Positions 18,201-25,526 of a stretch of DNA of 64,000 nucleotides are shown one piece after another; positions within the stretch are counted from its first letter, which is position 1; each line of letters opens with the position of its first letter. The position numbers and the translations under genes are program-made. Under the pieces are notes generated by a model, which made no database searches, was not told where the DNA came from, and was given only the letters and a program-made list of their open reading frames with translations. The DNA is from a bacterium (GTDB lineage Bacteria > Sumerlaeota > Sumerlaeia > SLMS01 > JAHLLQ01). The DNA lies in contig JAHLLQ010000004.1 in NCBI GenBank assembly GCA_020444065.1, forward strand, positions 1 through 64,000, given 5' to 3'.

Positions 18201-19061
18201 CTGCAGCGCCTGCAACTCGCGCTGGAAATTCTCAAGTTCCTGCTGCAGTTCGGTCGAACGCGCATCGCCCTTCGCAGCCTTGGCGGCCGCTTCTTCGAAC
18301 TCGGCGCGCGCCACTTCCAACTTCTTGTTCGATTCGCCCAGTTCTGCCGTCTGCTTGTTGTACCGCAGCACGAGCAGTCGCTGCTGCAGGCGATGGAGCC
18401 GGCGGCTCAGGCGACGGTGACGCTGTGCCTTGCGCGCCTGATAGCGCAGCGAATTGCACTGGCGCTCCACTTCGGACACGAGATCCTGGACGCGAACCAG
18501 GTCATCTTCTGTGCGCTTCAGCTTCCGTTGCGTCTCTGCGCGGCGCACCTTGTAACGTGAAATCCCCGCAGCCTCTTCGAAGATGTCGCGACGCTCGTCG
18601 GGCTTCGCCGCCACCATCTGGCCGATCTGGCCCTGCTCGATGATCGAATAGCCATCCGCGCCGAGTCCCGTATCGAGGAACAGTTCGTGGATGTCGCGCA
18701 TGCGGCAGGTGACTTTGTTGATCTGGTACTCGCTGTCCCCGTTCGAAAACAGCCGACGAGTCACTGCCACTTCCGACTGGTCGATCTTCAAATGGCCATC
18801 GGTGTTGTCCAGCGTCAGTGTCACCTGCGCCAGGCCCGCGCGCTTCACCGATTGGCTGCCGCGGAAGACGACGTCGCTCATCCGCCCGCCGCGGAGCGAC
18901 TTCGCCGACGTCTCGCCGAGCACCCACCGGATCGCATCGAGCACGTTCGATTTTCCGCAACCATTCGGACCCACGACGATCGTGAAGCCCTCCTGGAAGT
19001 CGATGGGTGTGCGGTGTGCAAAGCTCTTGAAGCCTTGGAGTTCAAGTTTCTTAAAGAACAT
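15201..19061 (-). CDS. smc: Chromosome partition ATPase SMC
   Basis: 1286 residues, longer than the usual ~1180. The N-terminal ATPase half has Walker A GPNGCGKS (31-38). A coiled coil runs from about 165 to 500, the hinge is about 505-675 ('GVVSSLV..', 'GGS' near 666), and the return coil is 675-1060. The ABC signature LMSGGEKAL (1179-1187) and Walker B 'CILDEIDAPLD' (1205-1215) follow. Extra length comes from a charged block (about 968-1055): a Lys/Arg/Glu-rich helix followed by a strongly Asp/Glu-rich low-complexity stretch inside the return coil close to the head. scpA/scpB are not in the window. Confidence 0.97.
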   Translation of the reverse strand: MFFKKLELQGFKSFAHRTPIDFQEGFTIVVGPNGCGKSNVLDAIRWVLGETSAKSLRGGRMSDVVFRGSQSVKRAGLAQVTLTLDNTDGHLKIDQSEVAVTRRLFSNGDSEYQINKVTCRMRDIHELFLDTGLGADGYSIIEQGQIGQMVAAKPDERRDIFEEAAGISRYKVRRAETQRKLKRTEDDLVRVQDLVSEVERQCNSLRYQARKAQRHRRLSRRLHRLQQRLLVLRYNKQTAELGESNKKLEVARAEFEEAAAKAAKGDARSTELQQELENFQRELQALQQKRFDVRSRLDKQRHRAELCGQQIKTIDERIEAIDKELESRKSRATVLSGTIDALQTDLEAEEKKLAASDADLREKVQRLEAMRAENEETVRETNRLRAELSDLRARENTLANDKRVAETLIARLEDELGATEFQLKELNDAIEKLDEQLELHRKQDEELKLKLAELQKEGREIQEQIGRDDATKADLNRRLESLTRELNQATSRLQALRELEDSYEGYYRGVREVMLASGRKEIQGIVGVVSSLVGAPKDLEIAIEVTLGSDVQDIVTERVDDAKQAIAFLKRKNLGRATFLPLDFLHADFPTNHLQKIWGRNGVLGLARDLVNYDDKISRAVHYLFGNTVIVEHLDIAVDLERDGIRNRFVSLQGDVVNPRGVLSGGSHQTRGLLTRQREIRQLQEKVKTLESDLKRLHDEMEATKSRLGGFYARAAEIQSEVHRLQMEEASVAKDLQQVERERRDKRNQQASVEARTTQQRLDRVRQGEIIENAETGLVELAGKVKELEEALSGREERTSEMLAKLQTMGEDVAVSREAANSMSARVDSFRQRLEETRSSLEESKSDQQARNIERETLLSDRQNAILEREEAENLIGELSREFEAIDNEVGDRTSESETRGAALRQHVSEVQRLVRDRNERDNAFREVELHCAELRAQIEYIEAEAEDEFGQKIEDIIVELREAEEEDRRLREEQEKRKEEEKARKREERRLARLAKKAAEESGEDGEDSDEDEEDELPDWAKPEDEDEDDDSEDEQETEELGPATTEEDDQITDPAELRRLVTDLRGKLSRMGAVNEAAIEEYSTQSERLGFLTTQRDDLVEATRQLEEAIAKIDETTSNLFTTALDAIRANFQNMFQKLFNGGKADLILVEDERYPEPGIDIYAQPPGKHIGGSITLMSGGEKALTAIALMFSLFQFHPSPICILDEIDAPLDDVNVSRMCQVVKEYARTTQFLIISHNKITMSLADTIYGVTMQEPGVSKVVSVKFDEVEEQGLLDEQQPSPA

Positions 19062-19242
19062 CCGTCTATCCTGGGCGGGGCAGTCTCACGGCACCGGTAG
19101 GCACCCCGGCGCGACTTCAGAGGAAACGATACCCCCGCCCCGAAAGCAAGGGCGTTGTGGACGCATGAGTTGAGCTTCCCGCCTCCAGACCGGGCAGGAC
19201 ATTTGCATCGCCCCTGGACAATGCGTGGAGGAACCTGCGCCC

Positions 19243-19878
19243 ATGAAGTCGAAACTCAAATTCCTGATCCCCATCGTCATTCTCGTACCCATCCTGATGC
19301 TCTGGATGGGGCGGCGAACCAACAACTGGCCGATCACCAATGATCCTCCCACGGGCGAGGCCATCATCGCTCTCGGGGACAGCCTGACGTCCGGCGTGGG
19401 GGCTTCTGAGGGAAATACCTACGTCGACGTCCTGTCGGATATGATCGGCCGGCCGATCCTGAACAGCGGCGTTCCGGGAGAAACCACTGGAGATGCCCTG
19501 AAGCGACTGGATCGGGATGTCCTGTCGGAAGATCCGCGCGTTGTGATCGTGCTGCTCGGCGGGAACGACATGCTGCGCCGCGTTTCGCAGGACGAGCAGT
19601 TCGCCAATCTTCGCGAGATTGTGGAGTCCATCCAGGCGGAGGGCGCGCTTGTTGTGCTGGTTGGCTTGAAGGAGATCGGCTTCTTCACGGAGGGCGGCTA
19701 CGATAGTCGTTACAAGGTACTGGCACGCGAGACGGGTTCGGTGCTCGTGCCGAACATCCTGGGCGGAATCATGTTCGATCGCGACTTGATGTCCGATCAG
19801 ATCCACCCGAACGATGCGGGTTATGCGAAGGTCGCCGAGAAGATCGACGACATCGCTGGAGAGTACCTGCGGCGTTAA
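19243..19878 (+). CDS. Membrane-anchored or secreted GDSL esterase (TesA-like)
   Basis: 211 residues. An N-terminal hydrophobic segment (about 5-22) is followed by SGNH motifs: 'ALGDSLTSGVG' (Ser nucleophile), Gly in 'NSGVPGETT', 'GGND', and the 'DQIHPNDAGY' Asp/His dyad. This is the TesA/lysophospholipase-arylesterase pattern. Start ATG 19243 has GGAGG at 19227-19231; an in-frame GTG at 19225 would overlap that site. Its substrate is unknown. It is convergent with the phosphoglycerate mutase gene. Confidence 0.9.
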   Translation: MKSKLKFLIPIVILVPILMLWMGRRTNNWPITNDPPTGEAIIALGDSLTSGVGASEGNTYVDVLSDMIGRPILNSGVPGETTGDALKRLDRDVLSEDPRVVIVLLGGNDMLRRVSQDEQFANLREIVESIQAEGALVVLVGLKEIGFFTEGGYDSRYKVLARETGSVLVPNILGGIMFDRDLMSDQIHPNDAGYAKVAEKIDDIAGEYLRR

Positions 19879-19884
19879 ATGAAG

Positions 19885-19916
19885 TCGGGCCAGCCCGATT
19901 TGCGCGGCTGGCCCGA
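19885..19916. terminator. Hairpin between convergent genes
   Basis: A perfect 11-bp inverted repeat TCGGGCCAGCC (19885-19895) / GGCTGGCCCGA (19906-19916) lies between the esterase stop (19878) and the phosphoglycerate mutase stop (19943). The T tract is weak on both strands, so its strength as a terminator is uncertain. Confidence 0.6.
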
Positions 19917-19942
19917 CGATCGATCATTCTATCTGGGTTCGA

Positions 19943-21178
19943 TCAGCTACCGAACTTCTGAAGCCGTCCCGAGTGAGCCAGCGCGACGTTCATGATCTCG
20001 TACGCCGGGAACACACCCATCGTGCCCTTATCGCATTCGCGCTCAGTCAGGCGAGTTGCGTCGTCGATATCGCACAGCTTGGACGTCACCAGGAACGGAA
20101 CCGGGTGGAAGCTGTGGCTCTTCATCGGCGGGGGAGTGCTGTGGTCGCCGGTCACGATCAGTGCATCTGGCTGCAGCTCGTCGAGAATGGCCAGCGCCTT
20201 GTCCGTCTCCTCGATGACCTTGATTTTCGCCTCGCGGTTGCCGTCTTCGCCGCTGGAGTCCGTCTTCTTCACGTGCAGGAAGAAGAAATCGTAGTCATTC
20301 CACACTTCCTTCAGCGTCTGGAACTCGTCGGCGACGGTCTGGCCCGTCTTCAACACATCCATGCCGCACAGACGCGCGACGCCGCGGTAGAGCGGATAGG
20401 TCGCGATCGCGGCGGCCTTCAGCCCGTACCGATGCTTGAAGGACTCGAGGCCCGGGTCCTTCGCGAAGCCGCGGAGCGAGAAGCCGTTAGCCTTGGGCTC
20501 GTCGGCTATTGCGGCGCGCATTTTCTTGATGGCTTCGGTCATCACGCGGACCGTCTTGGCGTTGTCGGCCGAATCGTTCGTCGCCGTCACGGGCAGGGGC
20601 TCCACGCCGACCTTCTGGGGGTCGGTGTCATGGATGTCCGAGCCAAGGCCTTCGCCATCGAGAACGATTGCAAAGCGATATTCCTTGACGGGCAGGACCT
20701 TGATCGTGACGCCGTCGATCGGCTCGGTCACGGCCTTCTGCATTTTCTCGAGAACCGGCGCGGCTTCCTCGCTGGAGATCCGGCCCGCACGGCGGTCGGT
20801 GATCTTGCCATCGGCGTCCAGCGTCGCGAAGTTGCCGCGGATCGCCACGTCGGTGGGCTTCAACGGGTAGTCGATACCGGCGGCTTCGAGCACACCGCGG
20901 CCGATTACGTGAGCAGGTTCGAGCGGATTGTATCCGAACAGCGACAGGTGCCCCGGTCCGGATCCGACGGCCAGGCCACGCGCGGCCGGGATTGTCCGTC
21001 CCAAGGAGCCGTTCTTGGCCCATTTGTCCAGGTTCGGCGTGTTGGCAGCCTCAAGCTCGGTGGTCGGGAAGTCGGCCGTCCGCATGCCGCCGACGCCGTC
21101 CATGACCAGCATCAGAATCTTGCTGCCATTGGGATTGAGTACACTCTTGATGACTTCCGAAAGGGCGATTTCAGCCAT
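19943..21178 (-). CDS. Cofactor-independent phosphoglycerate mutase, archaeal-type
   Basis: 411 residues of the alkaline-phosphatase superfamily, interconverting 3- and 2-phosphoglycerate in glycolysis. Metal-site 'LMLVMDGVGG' lies near the N-terminus. 'TELEAANTPNLDKWAKNG' and 'VGSGPGHLSLFGYNP' carry the phosphoacceptor Ser and metal His. 'IGRGVLEAAGI' and 'VTGDHSTPP' complete the core. The SGPGH version (not SDTAH) marks a distinct bacterial subfamily of ApgM-like enzymes. No 2,3-BPG-dependent enzyme is seen in the window. Confidence 0.9.
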   Translation of the reverse strand: MAEIALSEVIKSVLNPNGSKILMLVMDGVGGMRTADFPTTELEAANTPNLDKWAKNGSLGRTIPAARGLAVGSGPGHLSLFGYNPLEPAHVIGRGVLEAAGIDYPLKPTDVAIRGNFATLDADGKITDRRAGRISSEEAAPVLEKMQKAVTEPIDGVTIKVLPVKEYRFAIVLDGEGLGSDIHDTDPQKVGVEPLPVTATNDSADNAKTVRVMTEAIKKMRAAIADEPKANGFSLRGFAKDPGLESFKHRYGLKAAAIATYPLYRGVARLCGMDVLKTGQTVADEFQTLKEVWNDYDFFFLHVKKTDSSGEDGNREAKIKVIEETDKALAILDELQPDALIVTGDHSTPPPMKSHSFHPVPFLVTSKLCDIDDATRLTERECDKGTMGVFPAYEIMNVALAHSGRLQKFGS

Positions 21179-21590
21179 GAAGATTGCTCCGTAAGAGATT
21201 CCGCTCCCTCCCGGTCGCGGTTCGGCGCAGAGTCAACAGGCACGAGGGCCGACGCGTCAACGGAGAACCCCGCGCAGCGAGGGGCACAGAGCACTCAGGC
21301 GGGAGGACATGGCGAGGCCTGCTTTCTAACAACCCCTTTATTCCGCAAACGGTCGAACCGCTCCAGGTGGGGCTTGACCCATTGGGCCGCCATTCAGGAC
21401 AAAGGAATCCTGTTGCGGGACGGCAATGTCCGCGCACAGACCGTTGTCGACGGGAATCTTGGGGAGATCCCGTCCGGCCAGGCGCCGCCGGACTTGCAGG
21501 TCGCGCCACCCGCCGTTGAGCCAGGACGGCACGAAGGGGGACTCGGGGGTATCAATCCTCCCCCAGAATTCGCTGGCCCGGGGTGATGCT
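21179..21590. other. Intergenic region between divergent pgm and hprK genes
   Basis: 412 bases without a gene I can support. It must contain the divergent promoters. The plus frame ending at 21586 stays open and gives a protein-like stretch over the last ~80 codons, but it has no clear start or ribosome binding site and no recognisable family. I left it unannotated. Confidence 0.5.
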
Positions 21591-22535
21591 GTGAGCGTTT
21601 CACTCACCGTTTCTCGTCTCCTGCGCGATAAGGGCAGGCAGTTCGGCCTGCGCTCCGTCGCCGGGGAATCGGGTCTCGACGGCTCGATCCAGAGCGCCGA
21701 GCTCAACCGGCCTGGTTTGGCCTTTGCCGGATTCCTGGACGTCTACTCCCACGATCGCATTCAGATTCTCGGCAACACGGAGATCGCCTTCCTCCAGCGC
21801 ATGGGCGCAGACGAGCGCCGTGCGAATCTCGAGCGCGCGATGGCCTACGAAATCCCCTGCATTATTGTCACCACGGGGCTGACGCCGCCGGATGAGATGG
21901 TGGAACTGGCCGAGCAACGTGCGATTCCGCTGCTTTGCACGAATCACCCAACGTCCCGCTTCTGGGGCATGTTGTCATTCTACCTCGAACGTGAGTTCGC
22001 TCCCCAGACTACCGTGCATGGCGTGTTGGTGGACGTGTTCGGCATCGGTGTGCTGATCACCGGCTCGGCCGGCGTGGGAAAATCGGAGAGCGGCCTGGAA
22101 CTGATCGAGCGCGGCCATCGCCTGGTCGCCGATGATGTCGTTATCATCAAGCGCCTCGCGAAAAACCTCGTCGTCGGCAGCGCCGCCAGCAACGTGGCGC
22201 ACCACATGGAAGTCCGCGGGCTCGGTATCGTTGACGTCGAGCTGTTATTCGGCGCTGGATCGGTGCGCGAGGAAAAGCGAATCGCCCTCGTTGTGCGTCT
22301 TGAGCGCTGGACCGAAGAAACCATCCTGGACCGCCTCGGTATAGATGAGCACTATACGAACATCCTCGGCGTGGACATTCGCGAGTTCCGCATCCCCGTC
22401 GAGCCCGGCCGCAACATCTCGATTCTTGTCGAGGTCGCGGCTTTGCAGCACCGCATCCAGTCCCAGGGCCGCAACCCAGCCAAGGAATTGAACGATCGAC
22501 TGATCAAGCAGATGACCCGCTCGCGGCTCGTCTGA
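21591..22535 (+). CDS. hprK: HPr kinase/phosphorylase
   Basis: 314 residues. Phosphorylates and dephosphorylates Ser46 of HPr-type proteins in the cytosol. The N-terminal domain (1-130) is followed by the kinase core with 'HGVLVDVFGIGVLITGSAG' and the P-loop GSAGVGKS (158-165), 'LVADDVV', and the HprK signature 'MEVRGLGIVDV'. The start is GTG 21591, by analogy with the short N-terminus 'SVSLTVSRLL'; the frame is open further upstream. Outside Firmicutes HprK often regulates a simplified PTS. No PTS gene is in the window, and a GH57 glucan enzyme follows 32 nt later. Confidence 0.94.
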   Translation: MSVSLTVSRLLRDKGRQFGLRSVAGESGLDGSIQSAELNRPGLAFAGFLDVYSHDRIQILGNTEIAFLQRMGADERRANLERAMAYEIPCIIVTTGLTPPDEMVELAEQRAIPLLCTNHPTSRFWGMLSFYLEREFAPQTTVHGVLVDVFGIGVLITGSAGVGKSESGLELIERGHRLVADDVVIIKRLAKNLVVGSAASNVAHHMEVRGLGIVDVELLFGAGSVREEKRIALVVRLERWTEETILDRLGIDEHYTNILGVDIREFRIPVEPGRNISILVEVAALQHRIQSQGRNPAKELNDRLIKQMTRSRLV

Positions 22536-22567
22536 GGAATCCAAACCGAGAAGAAAAGCCCTCGCCC

Positions 22568-24709
22568 ATGAAACTGATTCAATTCGTCTTCGGACTGCAC
22601 AACCACCAACCGGTCGGCAACTTCGACACGGTGTTCGAGGACGCATTCAACACGGCGTACGATCCGTTCCTGGGTCTGCTGGAGAAGCACCCCGGGATTC
22701 GCGTGGCCCTGCACCACACCGGGCCTCTTCTGCAGTGGCTGGAGCAGCACCGCAGCGAATACCTCGACCGCCTGGGCATGCTGGTCGAGCGCGATCAGGT
22801 CGAACTTCTCGGTGGCGCATTCTACGAGCCTATCCTGCCGATCATTCCTGAGGACGACCGCATTGGTCAGATCGTGAAGATGTCCGATTGGCTGGAGGCG
22901 CGCTTCGGGCGTCGCCCGCGCGGCATGTGGCTGGCCGAGCGCGTTTGGGAGCCGACGCTGCCCCGTGCGATCAAGGCTGCAGGCATTGAATTCACGGTTC
23001 TGGATGATTCGCATTTCAAGTCCGTCGGCATTGGCGACGAGGGTACGACGGGGTACTACCTGACAGAAGACCAGGGCGATTCGATCGCGATCTTCCCAAT
23101 CAACGAGTCCCTTCGTTACTCGATTCCATTCCAGGAAATCGGCGAGACGCTCGAGTATCTTCGTGGGCTTGCCAGCGAGTACGCCGCGCCGACCGTTGTG
23201 ATGGCGGACGACGGCGAAAAGTTCGGCGTTTGGCCCAACACCTACAAACATTGCTACGAGGATGAATGGCTCGACAAGTTCTTCTGCAAGATCGAGGAGA
23301 ACTCCGACTGGATCAAGATGAAGACCTTCAGCGAGGTCCTCGATGAGACGGCACCGATCGGCCGCGTCTATCTGCCGACGGCGTCTTACATCGAGATGAT
23401 GGAGTGGGCCATGCCGGCCAGCGCCATCGTCGAGTATCGCGACCTCGTGCAGACCATGAAGATGCGCGGCGAGTACGAGAGCCGGAAAATCTTCATCCGC
23501 GGCGGGTTCTGGCGTTCGTTCTTCAGCAAGTACGACGAGTCGAACCACATTCACAAGAAGATGCTGCGGATCAGCAATAAACTGAACGCCGCGCCCGAAG
23601 AACTGTGGGACCACCCCGAATACGAACTCGCCCTCGATCATCTTTGGCAGGCCCAGTGCAATTGTGCGTACTGGCACGGTGTCTTCGGCGGTCTGTACCT
23701 GTCGAATATTCGCAATGCGCTGTACAAGCACCTGATTGAAGCGGAGAAGCGCATCGACGCGCTGACTCACGACGGCGACGCGTGGGTCGACTTCGTGGCG
23801 ACCGACTTCGACATCGATGGCAGCGTCGATCTCTTGGTCGAGACGCCCGCGCAGATGATGATGTTGAAGCCAGGCAGTGGCGGGATGATGGTCGAACACG
23901 ACCTGCGCCAGATCAGCTTCAATGCACTCGATACGCTGATGCGCCGGCCGGAGTATTACCACCAGCGCTTGTCTCAGATTTCCAATCCTGCCGGACCGAA
24001 CGCCGGAGACCAGGGACCGCTTCGCGTCAAGGAAAGCGGCCTCGAGCGCTTCCTCGTGTTCGACTGGTACCGCCGCGGTTCACTGATCGATCACTTCCTC
24101 GATCCGGACGCCACGCCGGAGAACTTCCGCACGGCGCACTATCCGGAAATCGGCGACTTCGTGAATAAGCCCTACGCCTGCGAGTGGAAGAAGGTTCGCG
24201 GCGGTGCGCGTGTTCGCATGGTCCGCGAGGCCAACGTCCAGCCCAGCGACACCGGCCAGCCCGTCGAGGTGGAGAAGATCGTCACCATGAAGGCCGGCGA
24301 GCCAACGGCCTCCATTGCTTATCGAGTGACGAATCTCTCCGACGAGGATCTGCTGACGCGCTTCGGAGTCGAGTTCAACGTCAACCTCCTAGCCGGCCAT
24401 GCGCATGATCGTTTGCACGAGATCGCCGGGTCGGACATTCCCGACACCGATCGCCGCATGGACAGCGTCGGCGCCGTGCAGCAGGTCAGCAAGTTCGCCG
24501 TCTGCGACGAATGGCTGGGCGTGCGGATCGGATGGAATGTCTCCAAACCGGCCTCTCACTGGCGCCTGCCGATCGAAACCGTTTCGAGTTCCGAAGCCGG
24601 TTTCGAACGCGTCTACCAAAGCACCGTCGTCATGCCGGTTTGGGACATCAACCTCGCGCCGAAGAAGACCTTCGAAGTCAAGATCGAGTACGGCGCGGAA
24701 TACCTGTAA
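22568..24709 (+). CDS. Glycoside hydrolase family 57, 4-alpha-glucanotransferase-like
   Basis: 713 residues, length and domain order as in Thermococcus-type 4-alpha-glucanotransferase: a catalytic (beta/alpha)7 barrel (1-~380), then DUF1925-like and DUF1926-like beta domains. Catalytic residues line up as nucleophile Glu124 in 'WLAERVWEP' and acid/base Asp214 in 'VMADDGEKFG'. 'HNHQPVG' (11-17) is GH57 motif 1. It transfers alpha-1,4-glucan segments in maltodextrin/glycogen metabolism. Lack of a signal peptide indicates the cytosol. It may share an operon with hprK (32-nt gap). Confidence 0.93.
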   Translation: MKLIQFVFGLHNHQPVGNFDTVFEDAFNTAYDPFLGLLEKHPGIRVALHHTGPLLQWLEQHRSEYLDRLGMLVERDQVELLGGAFYEPILPIIPEDDRIGQIVKMSDWLEARFGRRPRGMWLAERVWEPTLPRAIKAAGIEFTVLDDSHFKSVGIGDEGTTGYYLTEDQGDSIAIFPINESLRYSIPFQEIGETLEYLRGLASEYAAPTVVMADDGEKFGVWPNTYKHCYEDEWLDKFFCKIEENSDWIKMKTFSEVLDETAPIGRVYLPTASYIEMMEWAMPASAIVEYRDLVQTMKMRGEYESRKIFIRGGFWRSFFSKYDESNHIHKKMLRISNKLNAAPEELWDHPEYELALDHLWQAQCNCAYWHGVFGGLYLSNIRNALYKHLIEAEKRIDALTHDGDAWVDFVATDFDIDGSVDLLVETPAQMMMLKPGSGGMMVEHDLRQISFNALDTLMRRPEYYHQRLSQISNPAGPNAGDQGPLRVKESGLERFLVFDWYRRGSLIDHFLDPDATPENFRTAHYPEIGDFVNKPYACEWKKVRGGARVRMVREANVQPSDTGQPVEVEKIVTMKAGEPTASIAYRVTNLSDEDLLTRFGVEFNVNLLAGHAHDRLHEIAGSDIPDTDRRMDSVGAVQQVSKFAVCDEWLGVRIGWNVSKPASHWRLPIETVSSSEAGFERVYQSTVVMPVWDINLAPKKTFEVKIEYGAEYL

Positions 24710-24714
24710 CAAGC

Positions 24715-25440
24715 AACTCGTACCTTACACGTACTCGTACTCAGCGAAGCGGAACTCGTCGTACTCGGCTAGTCCTGTTCTCGAGCCTGCCAGGGCGTCG
24801 AGTACGCGTACGAGTATGAGAGCGAGTACGAAAATGGCAATGTAGCCCAGGTACGCTCACCGCACCTCGCCCTGACACCCACAGCTCTTCCCGTACACGT
24901 ACTCGTACTCAGCGGAGTGGCACTCGTACTCGTCTTTCCTCCTTCTCGAGTATTTCAAGACGTCGAGTCCGCGTACGAGTACGAGAGCGAGTACGAAAGT
25001 GGCGAGGTAGCCCAGGTACGCTCACCGCCCTTCGCCCTGACATCCACAGCACTTCGCGTACACGTACTCGTACTCAGCGAAGCGGAACTCGTACTCGGCT
25101 TGTCTTGTTCTCGAGCCTGCCAAGGCGTCGAGTACGGGTACGAGTATGAGAGCGAGTACGAAAATGGCAATGTAGCCCAGGTACGCTCACCGCCCTTCGC
25201 CCTGACACCCATAGCTTTTCCCGTACACGTACTCGTACTCAGCGCAGCGGCACTCGTACTCGGCTTGTCTTGTTCTCGAGCTTTCCAAGGCGTCGAGTAC
25301 GCGTACGAGTACGAGAGCGAGTACGAAAATGGCAATGTAGCCCAGGGATGCTCAGCGCACCTCGCCCTGACACCCACAGCTCTTCCCGTACACGTACTCG
25401 TACTCAGCGAAGCGGAACTCGCACTCGTCTTTCCTTCTTC
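24715..25440. repeat. Tandem array of about 4.5 copies of a 165-bp repeat
   Basis: The block 'acacgtactcgtactcagcg' starts at 24727, 24895, 25060, 25225 and 25390, giving periods of 168, 165, 165 and 165 bp. Each unit contains GTACTC hexamer tracts and, about 60-90 bp on, the complementary GAGTAC tracts, so each can fold into a hairpin. Copies differ by scattered substitutions, e.g. a TAG in the first unit where the third and fourth have TTG. Because the period is a multiple of three, long open frames appear on both strands. I regard these as by-products. Confidence 0.9.
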
Positions 25441-25458
25441 ATCGGATCCCGGACATAA

Positions 25459-25488
25459 GAATCCCGGCCTCTCGCGAGGCCGGGATTC
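25459..25488 (-). terminator. Terminator-like hairpin for lamin-tail gene
   Basis: A 12-bp perfect inverted repeat GAATCCCGGCCT (25459-25470) / AGGCCGGGATTC (25477-25488) lies about 40 nt beyond the stop of the minus-strand lamin-tail gene and separates it from the repeat array. Confidence 0.75.
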
Positions 25489-25526
25489 GTTTGGTCAGAC
25501 TTGTTCGAGCCGAAGCTCGGATTTGA

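Noticed and set aside
15216-18560. Several long plus-strand open frames over smc
   Set aside because: They are shadows of the minus-strand smc gene, which has complete Walker and signature motifs.
19973-21586. A 537-codon plus-strand open frame across the phosphoglycerate mutase gene
   Set aside because: It is antisense to a well-supported gene, and its last ~80 codons beyond that gene have no credible start or ribosome binding site.
24715-25440. CRISPR array
   Set aside because: Repeats are about 165 bp long, divergent along the whole unit, with no unique spacers of constant length and no cas genes.
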